A stretch of DNA of 27,179 bases, taken from contig JBBDWJ010000179.1 of assembly GCA_040902925.1 (NCBI GenBank), forward strand, positions 1 through 27,179, written 5' to 3'. Numbering within the stretch: the stretch's first letter is position 1; the number at the start of each line of letters is the position of its first letter. The translations under genes were made by a program, and so were the position numbers. Below the pieces are notes generated by a model. That model worked only from the letters and a program-made list of their open reading frames with translations, was not told the DNA's origin and ran no database searches. This document shows positions 7,514 to 15,790 of this stretch, piece by piece. This stretch comes from JBBDWJ01 sp040902925. GTDB lineage: Bacteria; Acidobacteriota; Terriglobia; Bryobacterales; UBA6623.

Positions 7514-7609
7514 TTTGCGGCCGGCATCCGCTTGGCGACGCATCCAGGCACTTTCGTTGCGGGCGGGCCGCATCGCCCGCGGCGTCTTCGGATTGCTTGC
7601 CGCTTGCGG

Positions 7610-7618
7610 TGTCATAAT
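7610..7618 (+). promoter_or_regulatory. Candidate extended -10 promoter for the SDR gene
   Basis: TGTCATAAT matches the extended -10 consensus TGnTATAAT at all but one base. It lies 93 bp upstream of the SDR ATG at 7711 and downstream of the 23-bp palindrome. No good -35 hexamer was found at 16-18 bp. Confidence 0.3.
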
Positions 7619-7710
7619 AGACTACTTGCTACTACGCGTCCGGGCGCGGATAGCGTCTTTCAACGGCGCAGGCGGCGGCGTTTGAAGAAGAAGGATCCGT
7701 GGGAGGTTTG

Positions 7711-8445
7711 ATGAAACTGGCCGGTAAGCATGCTCTGGTGACGGGAGGCGGAAGCGGCATCGGCCGCGGCATCGCCGAGTGCTTTGCGCGAGAGGGAGCG
7801 CAGGTAGTCATTGTTGGCCGTACTGCCGAGAAGCTCGAGGCCGTGCGCAAAGCAGCGGGTGACGACGGGGAGCGGATTCTTCCCCGCGTCGCAGACGCCA
7901 GCGATCGCGCGAGCGTCGACGCAGCCGTCGCTTGGGCTATCGAGCAGCTCGGCTCGATCGACATTCTCGTCAACAACGCCGGCACCAACGTCGCACGCCG
8001 GTCCATCAAGGAACTCTCGCCCGAAGATTTCGAGTTGATGATCAACACGAATCTGAACGGGCCGTTCTATTTCGTGCACGCCGTCATTCCGCAGATGCGT
8101 GAGCGCGGTGACGGGTTGATCATCAACATTTCCTCCACCGCGGGCGTGCGGGTGAGCGAGCTTGCCGGCGGCGGTTACTCGGCTTCGAAGTTCGGCCTGG
8201 CGGCGCTGAGTTTGCAGATTGGCTACGAAGAGGGCAAGAACGGCATTCGCTCTTGCATGATTTGCCCCGGCGAGGTGAATACGCCGATTCTCGACAAGCG
8301 TCCCGTGGTGCCGGATGCGGAGCGGCGCGCCCGCATGCTGCAGCCGGAGGACCTTGCGCAGGCAGCGCTGCTGATTGCGACGCTGCATCCGCGGGCGACG
8401 ATTCCTGAAATGATTATTACGCCAACGACTCAGCAGTTCGGCTGA
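7711..8445 (+). CDS. Short-chain dehydrogenase/reductase (classical SDR)
   Basis: A 244-aa NAD(P)-dependent oxidoreductase, predicted cytoplasmic. The cofactor motif 'TGGGSGIG' is at residues 11-18, followed by 'VVIVGRTAEKLEAV' with an Arg suggesting NADP preference. 'NNAG' is near residue 90, and the catalytic residues are in 'NISSTAG' and 'YSASK'. 'CPGEVNTPI' replaces the usual CPGxVxTxM. ATG 7711 is preferred over a GTG 12 nt upstream, because GGGAGG lies about 6 nt before the ATG and would otherwise be inside the gene. It is divergent from the amidohydrolases and convergent with the Gfo/Idh gene. Substrate unknown; it is not closely similar to the SDR at 4105. Confidence 0.88.
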   Translation: MKLAGKHALVTGGGSGIGRGIAECFAREGAQVVIVGRTAEKLEAVRKAAGDDGERILPRVADASDRASVDAAVAWAIEQLGSIDILVNNAGTNVARRSIKELSPEDFELMINTNLNGPFYFVHAVIPQMRERGDGLIINISSTAGVRVSELAGGGYSASKFGLAALSLQIGYEEGKNGIRSCMICPGEVNTPILDKRPVVPDAERRARMLQPEDLAQAALLIATLHPRATIPEMIITPTTQQFG

Positions 8446-8527
8446 TTAGCCTTCTCGCTGGACGCCGCGCTCGCCGCACCGACCCCACCGATCGTAGCGA
8501 TGGTTCGCGGGTGTGGACCGGTTCCGA

Positions 8528-9670
8528 TTACATCTTGAAAACTTCGTCCCAGGTCATCTCGCGCCCCGCGTCGATGGCCATGCGCGCCATGATCGCCGTC
8601 AGCGTGCTTTCGGCGGCGAATACCGCGGAGTTCTCGGCGGGAACCTGTCCTTGAACACCCTTGATGAAGTGATCGACAACGTCCTGGTTGATGTTGTATT
8701 CGGTCTTCTTCGTAAACGGCTCTTTGCCCTCGACTTGAATCATGTAGCCGCCGCGTGAAGTGGAGATGACGCCCTTGGTGCCGAAGAAATACTCGCCGAC
8801 GTCGCGGTAGCGGCCGTTGGCGAACTGATTGGCCGAGTGCGAGTAGACGCGCCCGTCGGGCAGCTTGAAGCTCACCGAAAGCGAGTCCATGATGTCGCCG
8901 ATATCGTTGCGGATCGCCCGCGCTCCGTAGCCGTTGACCGAAGCCGGGTGCACGCCCGTGAACCAGTTGACGACGTCGATGTTGTGGCAATTTTGCTCGA
9001 CCAGAATATCGCCCGAGCGTTCTTTATAGAAGAGCCAGTTGAGCACTTTTTCGTCCGCGGCGGGGTGGCCGCTGCGGCGCGGCAGGTCGCCGCCGATCCA
9101 GGCCGAGCGAATCATGCGGATGTCGCCGATCTCGCCGTTCTTCACGCGATCGTATGCTTCGCGGTAGTCCTTACCCCAGCGCTGCTGGAAGTCGACCATC
9201 ACCATCTGGTTGGGTTTTACCTTTTTGGCGGCGGCTAAAACGCGCCGCACGCCGGCCGGGTCGACAGCGACAGGCTTCTCCATCAGAATGTGCTTGCCGG
9301 ATTCGACCGCCATCTCGAAATGCTCAGGGTGCACATAAGGCGGCGTGGCGATGTAGATCGCATCGATGTCGGAGTCGAGAATCGCCTTGGCGCTTTTGTA
9401 GACTTGCGCTTCTTTCGCGGGCAGCGCCTCCTGGGCGGCCTTGATCTGGTCGTCGTAGATATCCGCGATGGCGTTCAATTCAACCTGATCGCTGCGGACG
9501 AAATACTGGCCGATGTTCGAGCCGCGGCGGCCCACGCCCAGGATGCCGAGCTTGACTTTGGAGTTCTGCGGCGTGCCGTAGACCGATTCCGGCTTGATGA
9601 TGGTCCATGCGGCAGCGGCCGCCGAGGCGCCTGCTACGAAGTCCCTGCGTGTTCTCTGCTGGTCGCTCAT
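8528..9670 (-). CDS. Tat-exported Gfo/Idh/MocA-family oxidoreductase
   Basis: A 380-aa NAD(P)-binding oxidoreductase of the sugar/inositol dehydrogenase superfamily. The N-terminus carries a twin-arginine signal (RRDFVAGASAAAAAW from residue 8), an arrangement frequent in Acidobacteriota and Planctomycetota. The Rossmann motif is 'KLGILGVGRRGSNIG', the second strand ends 'AIADIY', and the characteristic 'HILMEKPVAVD' carries the EKP lysine. The C-terminal domain keeps 'GDILVEQNCHNIDVVNWFTG', with the His expected near the substrate. ATG 9670 is chosen because GAGGGGAAATT precedes it; an earlier ATG at 9688 would place that site inside the gene. Exported members probably carry tightly bound cofactor; some act as glycoside hydrolases of the GH109 type, so hydrolysis is an alternative activity. 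Confidence 0.88.
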   Translation of the reverse strand: MSDQQRTRRDFVAGASAAAAAWTIIKPESVYGTPQNSKVKLGILGVGRRGSNIGQYFVRSDQVELNAIADIYDDQIKAAQEALPAKEAQVYKSAKAILDSDIDAIYIATPPYVHPEHFEMAVESGKHILMEKPVAVDPAGVRRVLAAAKKVKPNQMVMVDFQQRWGKDYREAYDRVKNGEIGDIRMIRSAWIGGDLPRRSGHPAADEKVLNWLFYKERSGDILVEQNCHNIDVVNWFTGVHPASVNGYGARAIRNDIGDIMDSLSVSFKLPDGRVYSHSANQFANGRYRDVGEYFFGTKGVISTSRGGYMIQVEGKEPFTKKTEYNINQDVVDHFIKGVQGQVPAENSAVFAAESTLTAIMARMAIDAGREMTWDEVFKM

Positions 9671-9783
9671 AATTTCCCCTCGTTTCATCGTGGAAAGATC
9701 CCCTCAATCATAGAGAACGCCGCCGTCCGCGGCAAACGGCCGAATCGACGCGAGAACCCGCTGCCGAAGCTGGTCCGCCGCGG

Positions 9784-9820
9784 CTGCTCGTTGTCAGAGC
9801 CTCCGGTCAGCAACGAGCAG
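9784..9820 (-). terminator. Candidate hairpin downstream of the DUF6544 gene
   Basis: CTGCTCGTTG (9784-9793) and CAACGAGCAG (9811-9820) form an exact 10-bp inverted repeat with a 17-nt loop. It starts 24 nt past the stop of the minus-strand DUF6544 gene. There is no T tract on either side, so intrinsic termination is doubtful; an mRNA-stabilising stem or a protein site are alternatives. Confidence 0.3.
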
Positions 9821-9843
9821 TTCGGGCCGCCGGCGGCAGATTC

Positions 9844-10686
9844 TCAAGCGTCGTATTCGGCGCTTTCGATCCGGCCGCGAAAGTATTCCAGCTCAAGCTG
9901 CGGGAAATGCCAGACAACCCGCGCTTCCAACGGAATGCGAAAGCCGTCGCGCAACGCGTACTCGCCACAATAGGCGCTCCACGGCCGTCTTCGGTAACCG
10001 CCGTTCTGGGCTCGAAAGCGATCCGCATCGATACGATAGATCATCCCCTGATTGTCGAACCTGAACTTGACCGAAACCTCCCGGCCTTTGTCGCTCAACA
10101 CCGCAAGAGCCGAAGACTCGTCCACGGGCCGCCAACTGAGCCGCCCGTCGGGCACGAGCGCCGTGGGGTACCAGATCGCCTCGGCAAGATACCGCATCAT
10201 CTCGCCCTCATCCATCTCGGGCCCTGATGCATTGGCGACCGGAACAACTCCCAGCAGGCGCGCGCGCAAAATGCCGCAACCGTTCTGGTAAGCATCCATC
10301 ACGCGGACCGAGAGCAGAGGGCCCATGCGAATCGTCGCGCTCCAGACGAACCCTGGCGGGTTGGTGACCACGTCTTGCTCGGCGGTGAAGGGCTGCCACT
10401 TTTCGACTTCCTCGCCTACACGAAAAACTCCGGACTGAGTGAACCGCGCGCGCCGCACGCGCCGGCGATTTTCTGGAATCACGGCCGTAAGATAGCGACG
10501 CACCGGCGCGGGCAGGTTTTCGAATTGCGATGCGGATATGGGTTCTTCATGCTCCTGCCCGGCAACCACCCACTCGCCCGCGCTCGATCCGGGCGGCTGT
10601 CTCGTCTGGAGATTTAGCGGTTCGCCCGTGAACATCGACGCCGGCAAACGCTCTTTCAAGAATCCGAATACCGATCTCGCAAACAC
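9844..10686 (-). CDS. DUF6544-family protein
   Basis: A 280-aa protein matching the pattern of the DUF6544 family, whose function is not known. Recognisable stretches run in order: 'LPAPVRRYL' (about 58-66), 'QSG.FRV' and 'W.PF.AEQ' (about 84-104), 'PPGFVWSATIRMGPLLSVRVMDAY' (about 110-133), 'LLGVVPVANASGPEMDEGEMMRYLAEAIWYPTAL' (about 144-177), and 'WHFPQLELEYFRGRIESAEYD' at the C-terminus. It is probably a beta-rich protein; I see no clear signal peptide or transmembrane helix. The start is a GTG at 10686, chosen because GGGAGG is 6 nt upstream; the next ATG (10635) lacks a ribosome site. Neighbours give no clue to role. Confidence 0.75.
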   Translation of the reverse strand: MFARSVFGFLKERLPASMFTGEPLNLQTRQPPGSSAGEWVVAGQEHEEPISASQFENLPAPVRRYLTAVIPENRRRVRRARFTQSGVFRVGEEVEKWQPFTAEQDVVTNPPGFVWSATIRMGPLLSVRVMDAYQNGCGILRARLLGVVPVANASGPEMDEGEMMRYLAEAIWYPTALVPDGRLSWRPVDESSALAVLSDKGREVSVKFRFDNQGMIYRIDADRFRAQNGGYRRRPWSAYCGEYALRDGFRIPLEARVVWHFPQLELEYFRGRIESAEYDA

Positions 10687-10801
10687 GTCGCACCTCCCGC
10701 CGACCCGGCCCCAGCACCAGGCAGAATGGCCCGCAGGCGGCCGAAAGCTTCTCTCTTGTGGGAATTGCTATTGCACGCGCCGTTCCGATTCTCTTGCCGG
10801 A

Positions 10802-10886
10802 CCGCTTCTTTTGCCGGACTGAGCGACTCACGACGACTCGGCAGTAGGGCCGTCCGCACAAAGCAGACAGTCCGGTAAAGAAGCGG
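10802..10886. repeat. Inverted repeat with 20/19-nt arms between two minus-strand genes
   Basis: The left arm 10802-10821 (CCGCTTCTTTTGCCGGACTG) and right arm 10868-10886 (CAGTCCGGTAAAGAAGCGG) are reverse complements except for one substitution and one missing base, with a 46-bp spacer. The 9-mer TTGCCGGAC also occurs at 10794-10802, just outside the left arm, giving a third partial copy. The element occupies part of the 282-bp gap 10687-10968 and encodes no protein. It could be a small non-autonomous mobile element or a regulator array. Confidence 0.5.
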
Positions 10887-10968
10887 CGTGATGCTGGTCA
10901 GGAGATCATCAACGAAGTGGGGGAAATCCCCCAGCTTTGCGTGCTCTTCCGATGCTGCGGAGGCGCCG

Positions 10969-12579
10969 CTACTGGCGCGCTGCGTCCATCATCTGCTGGC
11001 GCTCAAAAGTCCAGCGGCAGCCGGAAGGCGCTTCCGCCGTGCGCCGAACCGCCTCGGCATCGCCAAGCGAACGGTAGAGCAGGATGAGATTGTTGCGCGC
11101 GTCGAAATTGCAGGGGTCGGTTTCGAGCGCCTTGTGGAAGGCCGCGTCGGCATCGCTGGGTCGGCCCAAAAGATAGAGCGCGGCTCCGCGGTTTGCCTGG
11201 ATCTGCGCGTTCTCCGGGTCGATCGCCGCGGCATTATCAAACGCAGCCAAAGCTTCCGCTGGGCTGCCGGTTTGAAGGTGCAACACGCCGAACTCTAGCG
11301 CTACATCCGTGTTACGCGGCGAGAGTTGCCGCGCCTGATTGAGCAGCGCGAGGCGCTCGGGCACCGCCTCTGGCCCGTTTGCCGCGAGCGCCCGCGCCAA
11401 CTGAATCTTCGGCCGCACCTTCGCCGGCGACTTCGCGACGGTGTCGCGCCACAGCGACTCCTCGCTTTGCCAAACGCGGCTGCGGCCAAAACTGCAGGCC
11501 GCTAGCACGAACGCTAGTCCAACGACGCCAAAGCGCTTTATGGTCGTCGGCGCGGCGTTCAGCGCCCGGTCGAGAACGAAGCCCAAAAACAAACTGAAGC
11601 TGATGAGCGGCAGATACATGCGACGCTCGGCGATCAGGTCGGCCAGCGGCGCAATGCTCGAAGTCGGCGTCAGCAACAGCAGCCCGCCGAGAAACCAGTA
11701 GAGATGGCGCTGCTTCCGCAGCCCCCATATGGCAACGCCGACAGCGGCGACCAGGCCCAGCCAGGCGACGAGCGTTGTGGCGTCGAAGCGGGTGGAGAGT
11801 GCGAAGTCGCGGTCGAAATTCAATCCCACGGGAAGCACTACCAATCGCGCGTATTCACAAAAGCTTCGGGCCTGTGTAAGCAGATAGGTAAGGGGCGTGA
11901 TTTCGCCGAGACCGAAAGCAAAACCCGATCCGGGCGTTACCCGGCCAGCGTAGAAAAGCCGCGCCGCGGCCAATGCGACCACAACCAGCATGGCGCCAAT
12001 GGGCCATGTAATCCGATGCCAGTTTCGAGGCCGGTGATTCCGTAATAACCACTCCCATCCGAGCAGAAAGAGGGAAAAAGCCGCCGCCTCTTCCTTGGAA
12101 AGCATTGCAGCCGCGAACCACGCCACGGCCAGAGCCGTTTTATCCTCGAGCCAGGCCTTCCAGCACAACAGGCAAAACAGCGCGGCCAGCAGCGTCGCGC
12201 GCGCAAACACGTAGGCGACGGCCTCCGTCTGCAGCGGATGAAGCGCGAACACGACGACGGCCCACGCCGCGGCTTGCTCAGTGGGAAGTACGCGCCGGAA
12301 GACCGACGCCGCCAACCAGCAAGCGGCCAGGTGCAACAGTATGTTGACCGCGTGGTAACCAAGCGGATCGCCGCCTCCAACCTTGTAGTTGAGCCAGAAG
12401 GTGAGGTAGGTCAGCGAGCGCGTTTGTTCAAGACGGAAAACCTGCCACCACGCCGAAGGCGAAGTGACCGCGGGATCGGCAAGTAGCGCATAGTCGTCGA
12501 AATGAAAAGTGGAGCCGAGCGTCGTGCCGAAAGCCGCCAGAGCAAGGCCGATGGCAAGCACTCGGGTGTAAGAGAGCAT
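10969..12579 (-). CDS. Multi-pass GT-C-like membrane protein with C-terminal TPRs (TMTC/DUF1736-like)
   Basis: A 536-aa integral membrane protein. The N-terminal part has many hydrophobic segments (about residues 5-370). Its first loop has FHFDDY at 26-30, matching the acidic motif of GT-C (lipid-linked sugar) transferases. 'HPLQTEAVAYVFARATLLA' (about 116-134) corresponds to the 'HP.HTEAVA....R...L' signature of TMTC-type O-mannosyltransferases. The C-terminal ~150 residues hold about three tetratricopeptide repeats, for example 'PAEALAAFDNAAAIDPENAQIQANRGAALYLLG'. By analogy it may transfer sugar to exported proteins, with the TPRs presenting the acceptor; catalysis is inferred. The start at ATG 12579 lacks a good ribosome site. 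It is divergent from the PQQ dehydrogenase, 244 bp away. Confidence 0.78.
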   Translation of the reverse strand: MLSYTRVLAIGLALAAFGTTLGSTFHFDDYALLADPAVTSPSAWWQVFRLEQTRSLTYLTFWLNYKVGGGDPLGYHAVNILLHLAACWLAASVFRRVLPTEQAAAWAVVVFALHPLQTEAVAYVFARATLLAALFCLLCWKAWLEDKTALAVAWFAAAMLSKEEAAAFSLFLLGWEWLLRNHRPRNWHRITWPIGAMLVVVALAAARLFYAGRVTPGSGFAFGLGEITPLTYLLTQARSFCEYARLVVLPVGLNFDRDFALSTRFDATTLVAWLGLVAAVGVAIWGLRKQRHLYWFLGGLLLLTPTSSIAPLADLIAERRMYLPLISFSLFLGFVLDRALNAAPTTIKRFGVVGLAFVLAACSFGRSRVWQSEESLWRDTVAKSPAKVRPKIQLARALAANGPEAVPERLALLNQARQLSPRNTDVALEFGVLHLQTGSPAEALAAFDNAAAIDPENAQIQANRGAALYLLGRPSDADAAFHKALETDPCNFDARNNLILLYRSLGDAEAVRRTAEAPSGCRWTFERQQMMDAARQ

Positions 12580-12823
12580 GGGAAACGGACCGCGACACCA
12601 AGTCTAGCCGAATTCCGGGCCGCGACGGAACGGCCGTCGTTCCCTTCCCCGCGCATGCTGACGAGCGAGCTCTCATCGCGGACGATGACGCGACCGCCCG
12701 GCGTGCGCGAGTCCTCACATCAGAGCTTAGGGACGGCGTGATACGATTATTTTTTACCCTCAGATCGCCCGGTCAGCCGCTTGTTGGACCGCGCGCCTGC
12801 CGTTCTCCAATCATCGCCCAGTC

Positions 12824-14899
12824 ATGCCTCTGAAGACACGCACGCGAGTCCTGCTCCTGGTTCTATCAGCGGCAATCCTGCTGCCGATGCTGTTTCTACT
12901 GCGCTATGGCGGGTCGCCGCAACTGCGCTGGCGTCTCGATCTTGTGCGGCTCAAAACACTGGGCGCCATTCCCAACGAAGGCTGGTACGACATAGCCCGC
13001 CGCATGCTGCCTGACCGATTCGGCGGCCAGGCATTTGTGGACGTGGAGATCGTCAATCCGATGCCCTCAACCGAGGACATCGAGGCGGGTACGCGGCTGT
13101 ACGATTTGCAATGCGCGCCGTGCCATGGCAGCCGCGGCGAGGGTTTTTCCGGTCCGCCGCTGGCTGAGCGCAATTTTGCGCGGCGCGCGTCCAACAACTA
13201 TGTATTCGAAACCATCGCCCGCGGCCTTCCCGGCACCAACATGCCCGCATTCCCCCTCGCTGCTTCCGAGCTTCTGCGGTTGACCGCATTCGTGCGCCAG
13301 ATGGCCGATAAAGCCGCCGAGCATGCCGCGGCGACTTCCATTTGTGAAACGTGCAAAGCGATCGATGTGACCTACGATCGGCTCGCCAACGCGGACCGCG
13401 ACCCCAAGGATTGGATTACCTACTCAGGCGCCTACCAAGGCCAGCGCTTCAGCGCGCTGCGGCAGATCCATCGCGGAAACGTTTCCGGGCTGCGCCTGAA
13501 ATGGGCCCACCAGATGCCGCGCGCGAGCGCCGGACTCCAAACCGTTCCCTTGGCGATCGACGGCGTCTTGTTTCTGACCGGACCCGATAACGAAGTGCTG
13601 GCGCTGGACGCAGCGACGGGAAAAGAGCTGTGGGTCTTTGGCCGCGCGGTGGCCGATTCGACGCGGCTCTGCTGCGGCCGCAACAACCGCGGCGTGGCCG
13701 CGCTCGGCAATCGCATCTTTCACGGCACGCTCGACAATCACCTGATTGCGCTCGATATGACGAACGGCGACCCGCTGTGGGACGTCACCGTCGCGGATGT
13801 CGCCGATGGATACTCGATGACGGGCGCGCCGCTCGCTCTCAACGACAAGATCATCGTTGGCATTGCCGGCGGCGAGTTTGGAGTGCGCGGTTTTCTGGAC
13901 GCCTATGATCCCGCGACCGGCAAACGCCTGTGGCGATTCCAAACCATTCCGGGCCCTGGCGAAGCGGGCCACGAAACGTGGGAAAACGACGCCTGGCAAA
14001 CCGGCGGCGGCACCACCTGGGTGACTGGCTCGTACGACGCCGAGCTCAATTTGCTGTATTGGGGCGTCGGCAACCCCGGGCCGCTCTTCGACGGCGATGT
14101 GCGGCCGGGCGACAACTTGTACACCGCTTCGGTGATCGCGCTCAATCCCGATAACGGCGAGTTGCAGTGGCACTATCAGTTCGTTCCGCACGATACCAAC
14201 GACTGGGACGCCGCGCTGGTTCCCGTGCTCGCCGATCTCGAGTATCAGGGCGCGCCGCGAAAGCTGATGCTTTGGGCGAACCGCAACTGTTTTTACTACG
14301 TCCTCGACCGGGAGAGCGGCCAGTTTCTTCAGGCCACGGAGTATTGCAGGCAGAACTGGAACGACGGCTTCACGAAAGAAGGCCGTCCGATACGGCGTCC
14401 GGATTCATCGCCCAGCGATGAAGGAAACCTGACCTATCCCGGTCCCTTCGGCGGTTCGAACTGGTATTCACCCGCGTACAATCCCACGGCCAAACTTTAC
14501 TACGTGAACTACCGAACCGACGATTACGTCATCCGGCGGACACCCGGCGAGTTTTCGCGCGGAGCGCCGTATCACAGCGGCGAGGCGAAGGTGACGCCCG
14601 ATGCGAACAATTCCGGCGGCGTGCGCGCGATCGACGCCGCCAGCGGCAGGATCGTTTGGGAACTGCGCAAGGAGCGCCACAGCCGGGCCGGCATTCTCAC
14701 AACCGGCGCGGGGCTTGTGTTCACCGGTAATGGAGACGGGACCTTGCTGACGCTCGACGCGTCCACGGGCGAGGTCATTGCGCGGCTGCCCCTGGGTGGC
14801 GCGATCGATGCCGGCCCGATAACCTACGTTTACGAAGGCAAGCAACAACTGGCGGTGTTGGCCGGCGGCTCGCTGTTCGTGTTCGAGGCTGCCAACTGA
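12824..14899 (+). CDS. Membrane-anchored cytochrome c - PQQ-dependent dehydrogenase fusion
   Basis: A 691-aa periplasmic quinoprotein. Residues 8-27 form an N-terminal membrane anchor. A class I cytochrome c domain follows: heme motif C97-A-P-C100-H101 and likely axial M140 ('GTNMPAF'). C174/C177 form a CxxC lacking the heme His. From about 195 to the end is an eight-bladed propeller of the alcohol/methanol dehydrogenase type: vicinal C283-C284 (the disulfide next to PQQ), E351 in 'GGEFG', N417 in 'GVGNPGP', catalytic-position D462 in 'NDWDAA', and R487. The residue two after D462 is Ala, as in calcium-type MxaF; lanthanide enzymes have Asp. It oxidises an unknown alcohol or sugar and passes electrons to its own heme. 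The cytochrome is N-terminal, whereas type II alcohol dehydrogenases carry it C-terminally. ATG 12824 has only a weak ribosome site. Confidence 0.88.
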   Translation: MPLKTRTRVLLLVLSAAILLPMLFLLRYGGSPQLRWRLDLVRLKTLGAIPNEGWYDIARRMLPDRFGGQAFVDVEIVNPMPSTEDIEAGTRLYDLQCAPCHGSRGEGFSGPPLAERNFARRASNNYVFETIARGLPGTNMPAFPLAASELLRLTAFVRQMADKAAEHAAATSICETCKAIDVTYDRLANADRDPKDWITYSGAYQGQRFSALRQIHRGNVSGLRLKWAHQMPRASAGLQTVPLAIDGVLFLTGPDNEVLALDAATGKELWVFGRAVADSTRLCCGRNNRGVAALGNRIFHGTLDNHLIALDMTNGDPLWDVTVADVADGYSMTGAPLALNDKIIVGIAGGEFGVRGFLDAYDPATGKRLWRFQTIPGPGEAGHETWENDAWQTGGGTTWVTGSYDAELNLLYWGVGNPGPLFDGDVRPGDNLYTASVIALNPDNGELQWHYQFVPHDTNDWDAALVPVLADLEYQGAPRKLMLWANRNCFYYVLDRESGQFLQATEYCRQNWNDGFTKEGRPIRRPDSSPSDEGNLTYPGPFGGSNWYSPAYNPTAKLYYVNYRTDDYVIRRTPGEFSRGAPYHSGEAKVTPDANNSGGVRAIDAASGRIVWELRKERHSRAGILTTGAGLVFTGNGDGTLLTLDASTGEVIARLPLGGAIDAGPITYVYEGKQQLAVLAGGSLFVFEAAN

Positions 14900-15000
14900 G
14901 CGCGGGATCGAGCGAGCGGCGCACTGGTCGAACCAACGCGGCGCGCGGCGGCTCACAGCATCCCCCGCGACCCAAGCGGAGTCATGCTACTGTTCTAGGG

Positions 15001-15714
15001 ATGCGTGGGGTAAAAACAGCCGCTCGAGCCGTAACGAAAAAGAAATCGCAGGCCGCGGCCAAGCCACGTACGGCCGCCGAACGGAAGCTGCGCGTCGCCG
15101 CGATTCTGCGCCGGCTCGACAAGGATTACCCGAACGTCAAGTGCGCGCTAAACCACAGCACGGCGTGGGAATTGCTGGCGGCGACGATTTTGTCGGCGCA
15201 GTGCACCGACGTGCGCGTCAACATCGTGACACCAGGGTTGTTCCGAAAGTACCCTACCATCGCCGATATGGCCGCCGCCCCTCCGGCGGAGTTGGAGCAG
15301 GAGATCAAGACGACCGGCTTCTTCCGCAACAAAACCAAGTCGCTGATCGGTGCGGCCAAAAAAACGCTTTCCGATTTCGGAGGCAAAGTTCCGGACAATA
15401 TGGAGGAAATCCTGTCGCTGCCCGGCGTGGCACGCAAAACCGCCAACGTAGTCTTGGGTAGCTGGTTCGGGAAGGCAAGCGGGGTCGTCGTCGACACCCA
15501 CGTGCATCGCATCACGCGGCGGCTCGATCTCACGAAGGCCGACGACCCGAAGAAGATCGAACAGGACCTCATGAAAATCCTGCCGCAGGATCGCTGGATT
15601 CAGTTTTCCCATCAGATCATTCATCATGGCCGTAAGATCTGCATCGCGCGAAAGCCGCGCTGCGCCGAGTGCAGCCTCGAAGACCTCTGCTACGCGAAGG
15701 ACAAGACGGTCTAA
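15001..15714 (+). CDS. nth: Endonuclease III (DNA glycosylase/AP lyase)
   Basis: A 237-aa base-excision repair enzyme that removes oxidised pyrimidines and nicks the abasic site. The helix-hairpin-helix is 'LPGVARKTANVVL' (140-152), with catalytic K146 (equivalent to E. coli K120). The essential Asp is D165 in 'VVVDTHV' (E. coli D138). The C-terminal 4Fe-4S loop has C214, C221, C224 and C230 in the exact C-x6-C-x2-C-x5-C spacing. The first ~28 residues are a Lys/Arg/Ala-rich extension absent from E. coli Nth, perhaps adding DNA affinity. ATG 15001 has a poor ribosome site (TAGGG adjacent). The gene lies 101 bp after the PQQ dehydrogenase and 76 bp before the VTT protein. Confidence 0.95.
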   Translation: MRGVKTAARAVTKKKSQAAAKPRTAAERKLRVAAILRRLDKDYPNVKCALNHSTAWELLAATILSAQCTDVRVNIVTPGLFRKYPTIADMAAAPPAELEQEIKTTGFFRNKTKSLIGAAKKTLSDFGGKVPDNMEEILSLPGVARKTANVVLGSWFGKASGVVVDTHVHRITRRLDLTKADDPKKIEQDLMKILPQDRWIQFSHQIIHHGRKICIARKPRCAECSLEDLCYAKDKTV

Positions 15715-15790
15715 CGGCGTGGCCCTCTGTTCCCTCGTGCCGGCAGCCGGCGCTCCGCCAGCAGTTTTCGCTAACGTAGAGTCCTAAAAC

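Noticed and set aside
7421..7615. 65-residue extension of amidohydrolase copy 2
   Set aside because: There is no similarity to copy 1, and it would bury the twin-arginine signal inside the protein.
15729..15775. GCCGG-CAG-CCGGC stem followed by TTTT as a terminator after nth
   Set aside because: The stem is only 5 bp and the T run lies more than 15 nt beyond it, too far for an intrinsic terminator.
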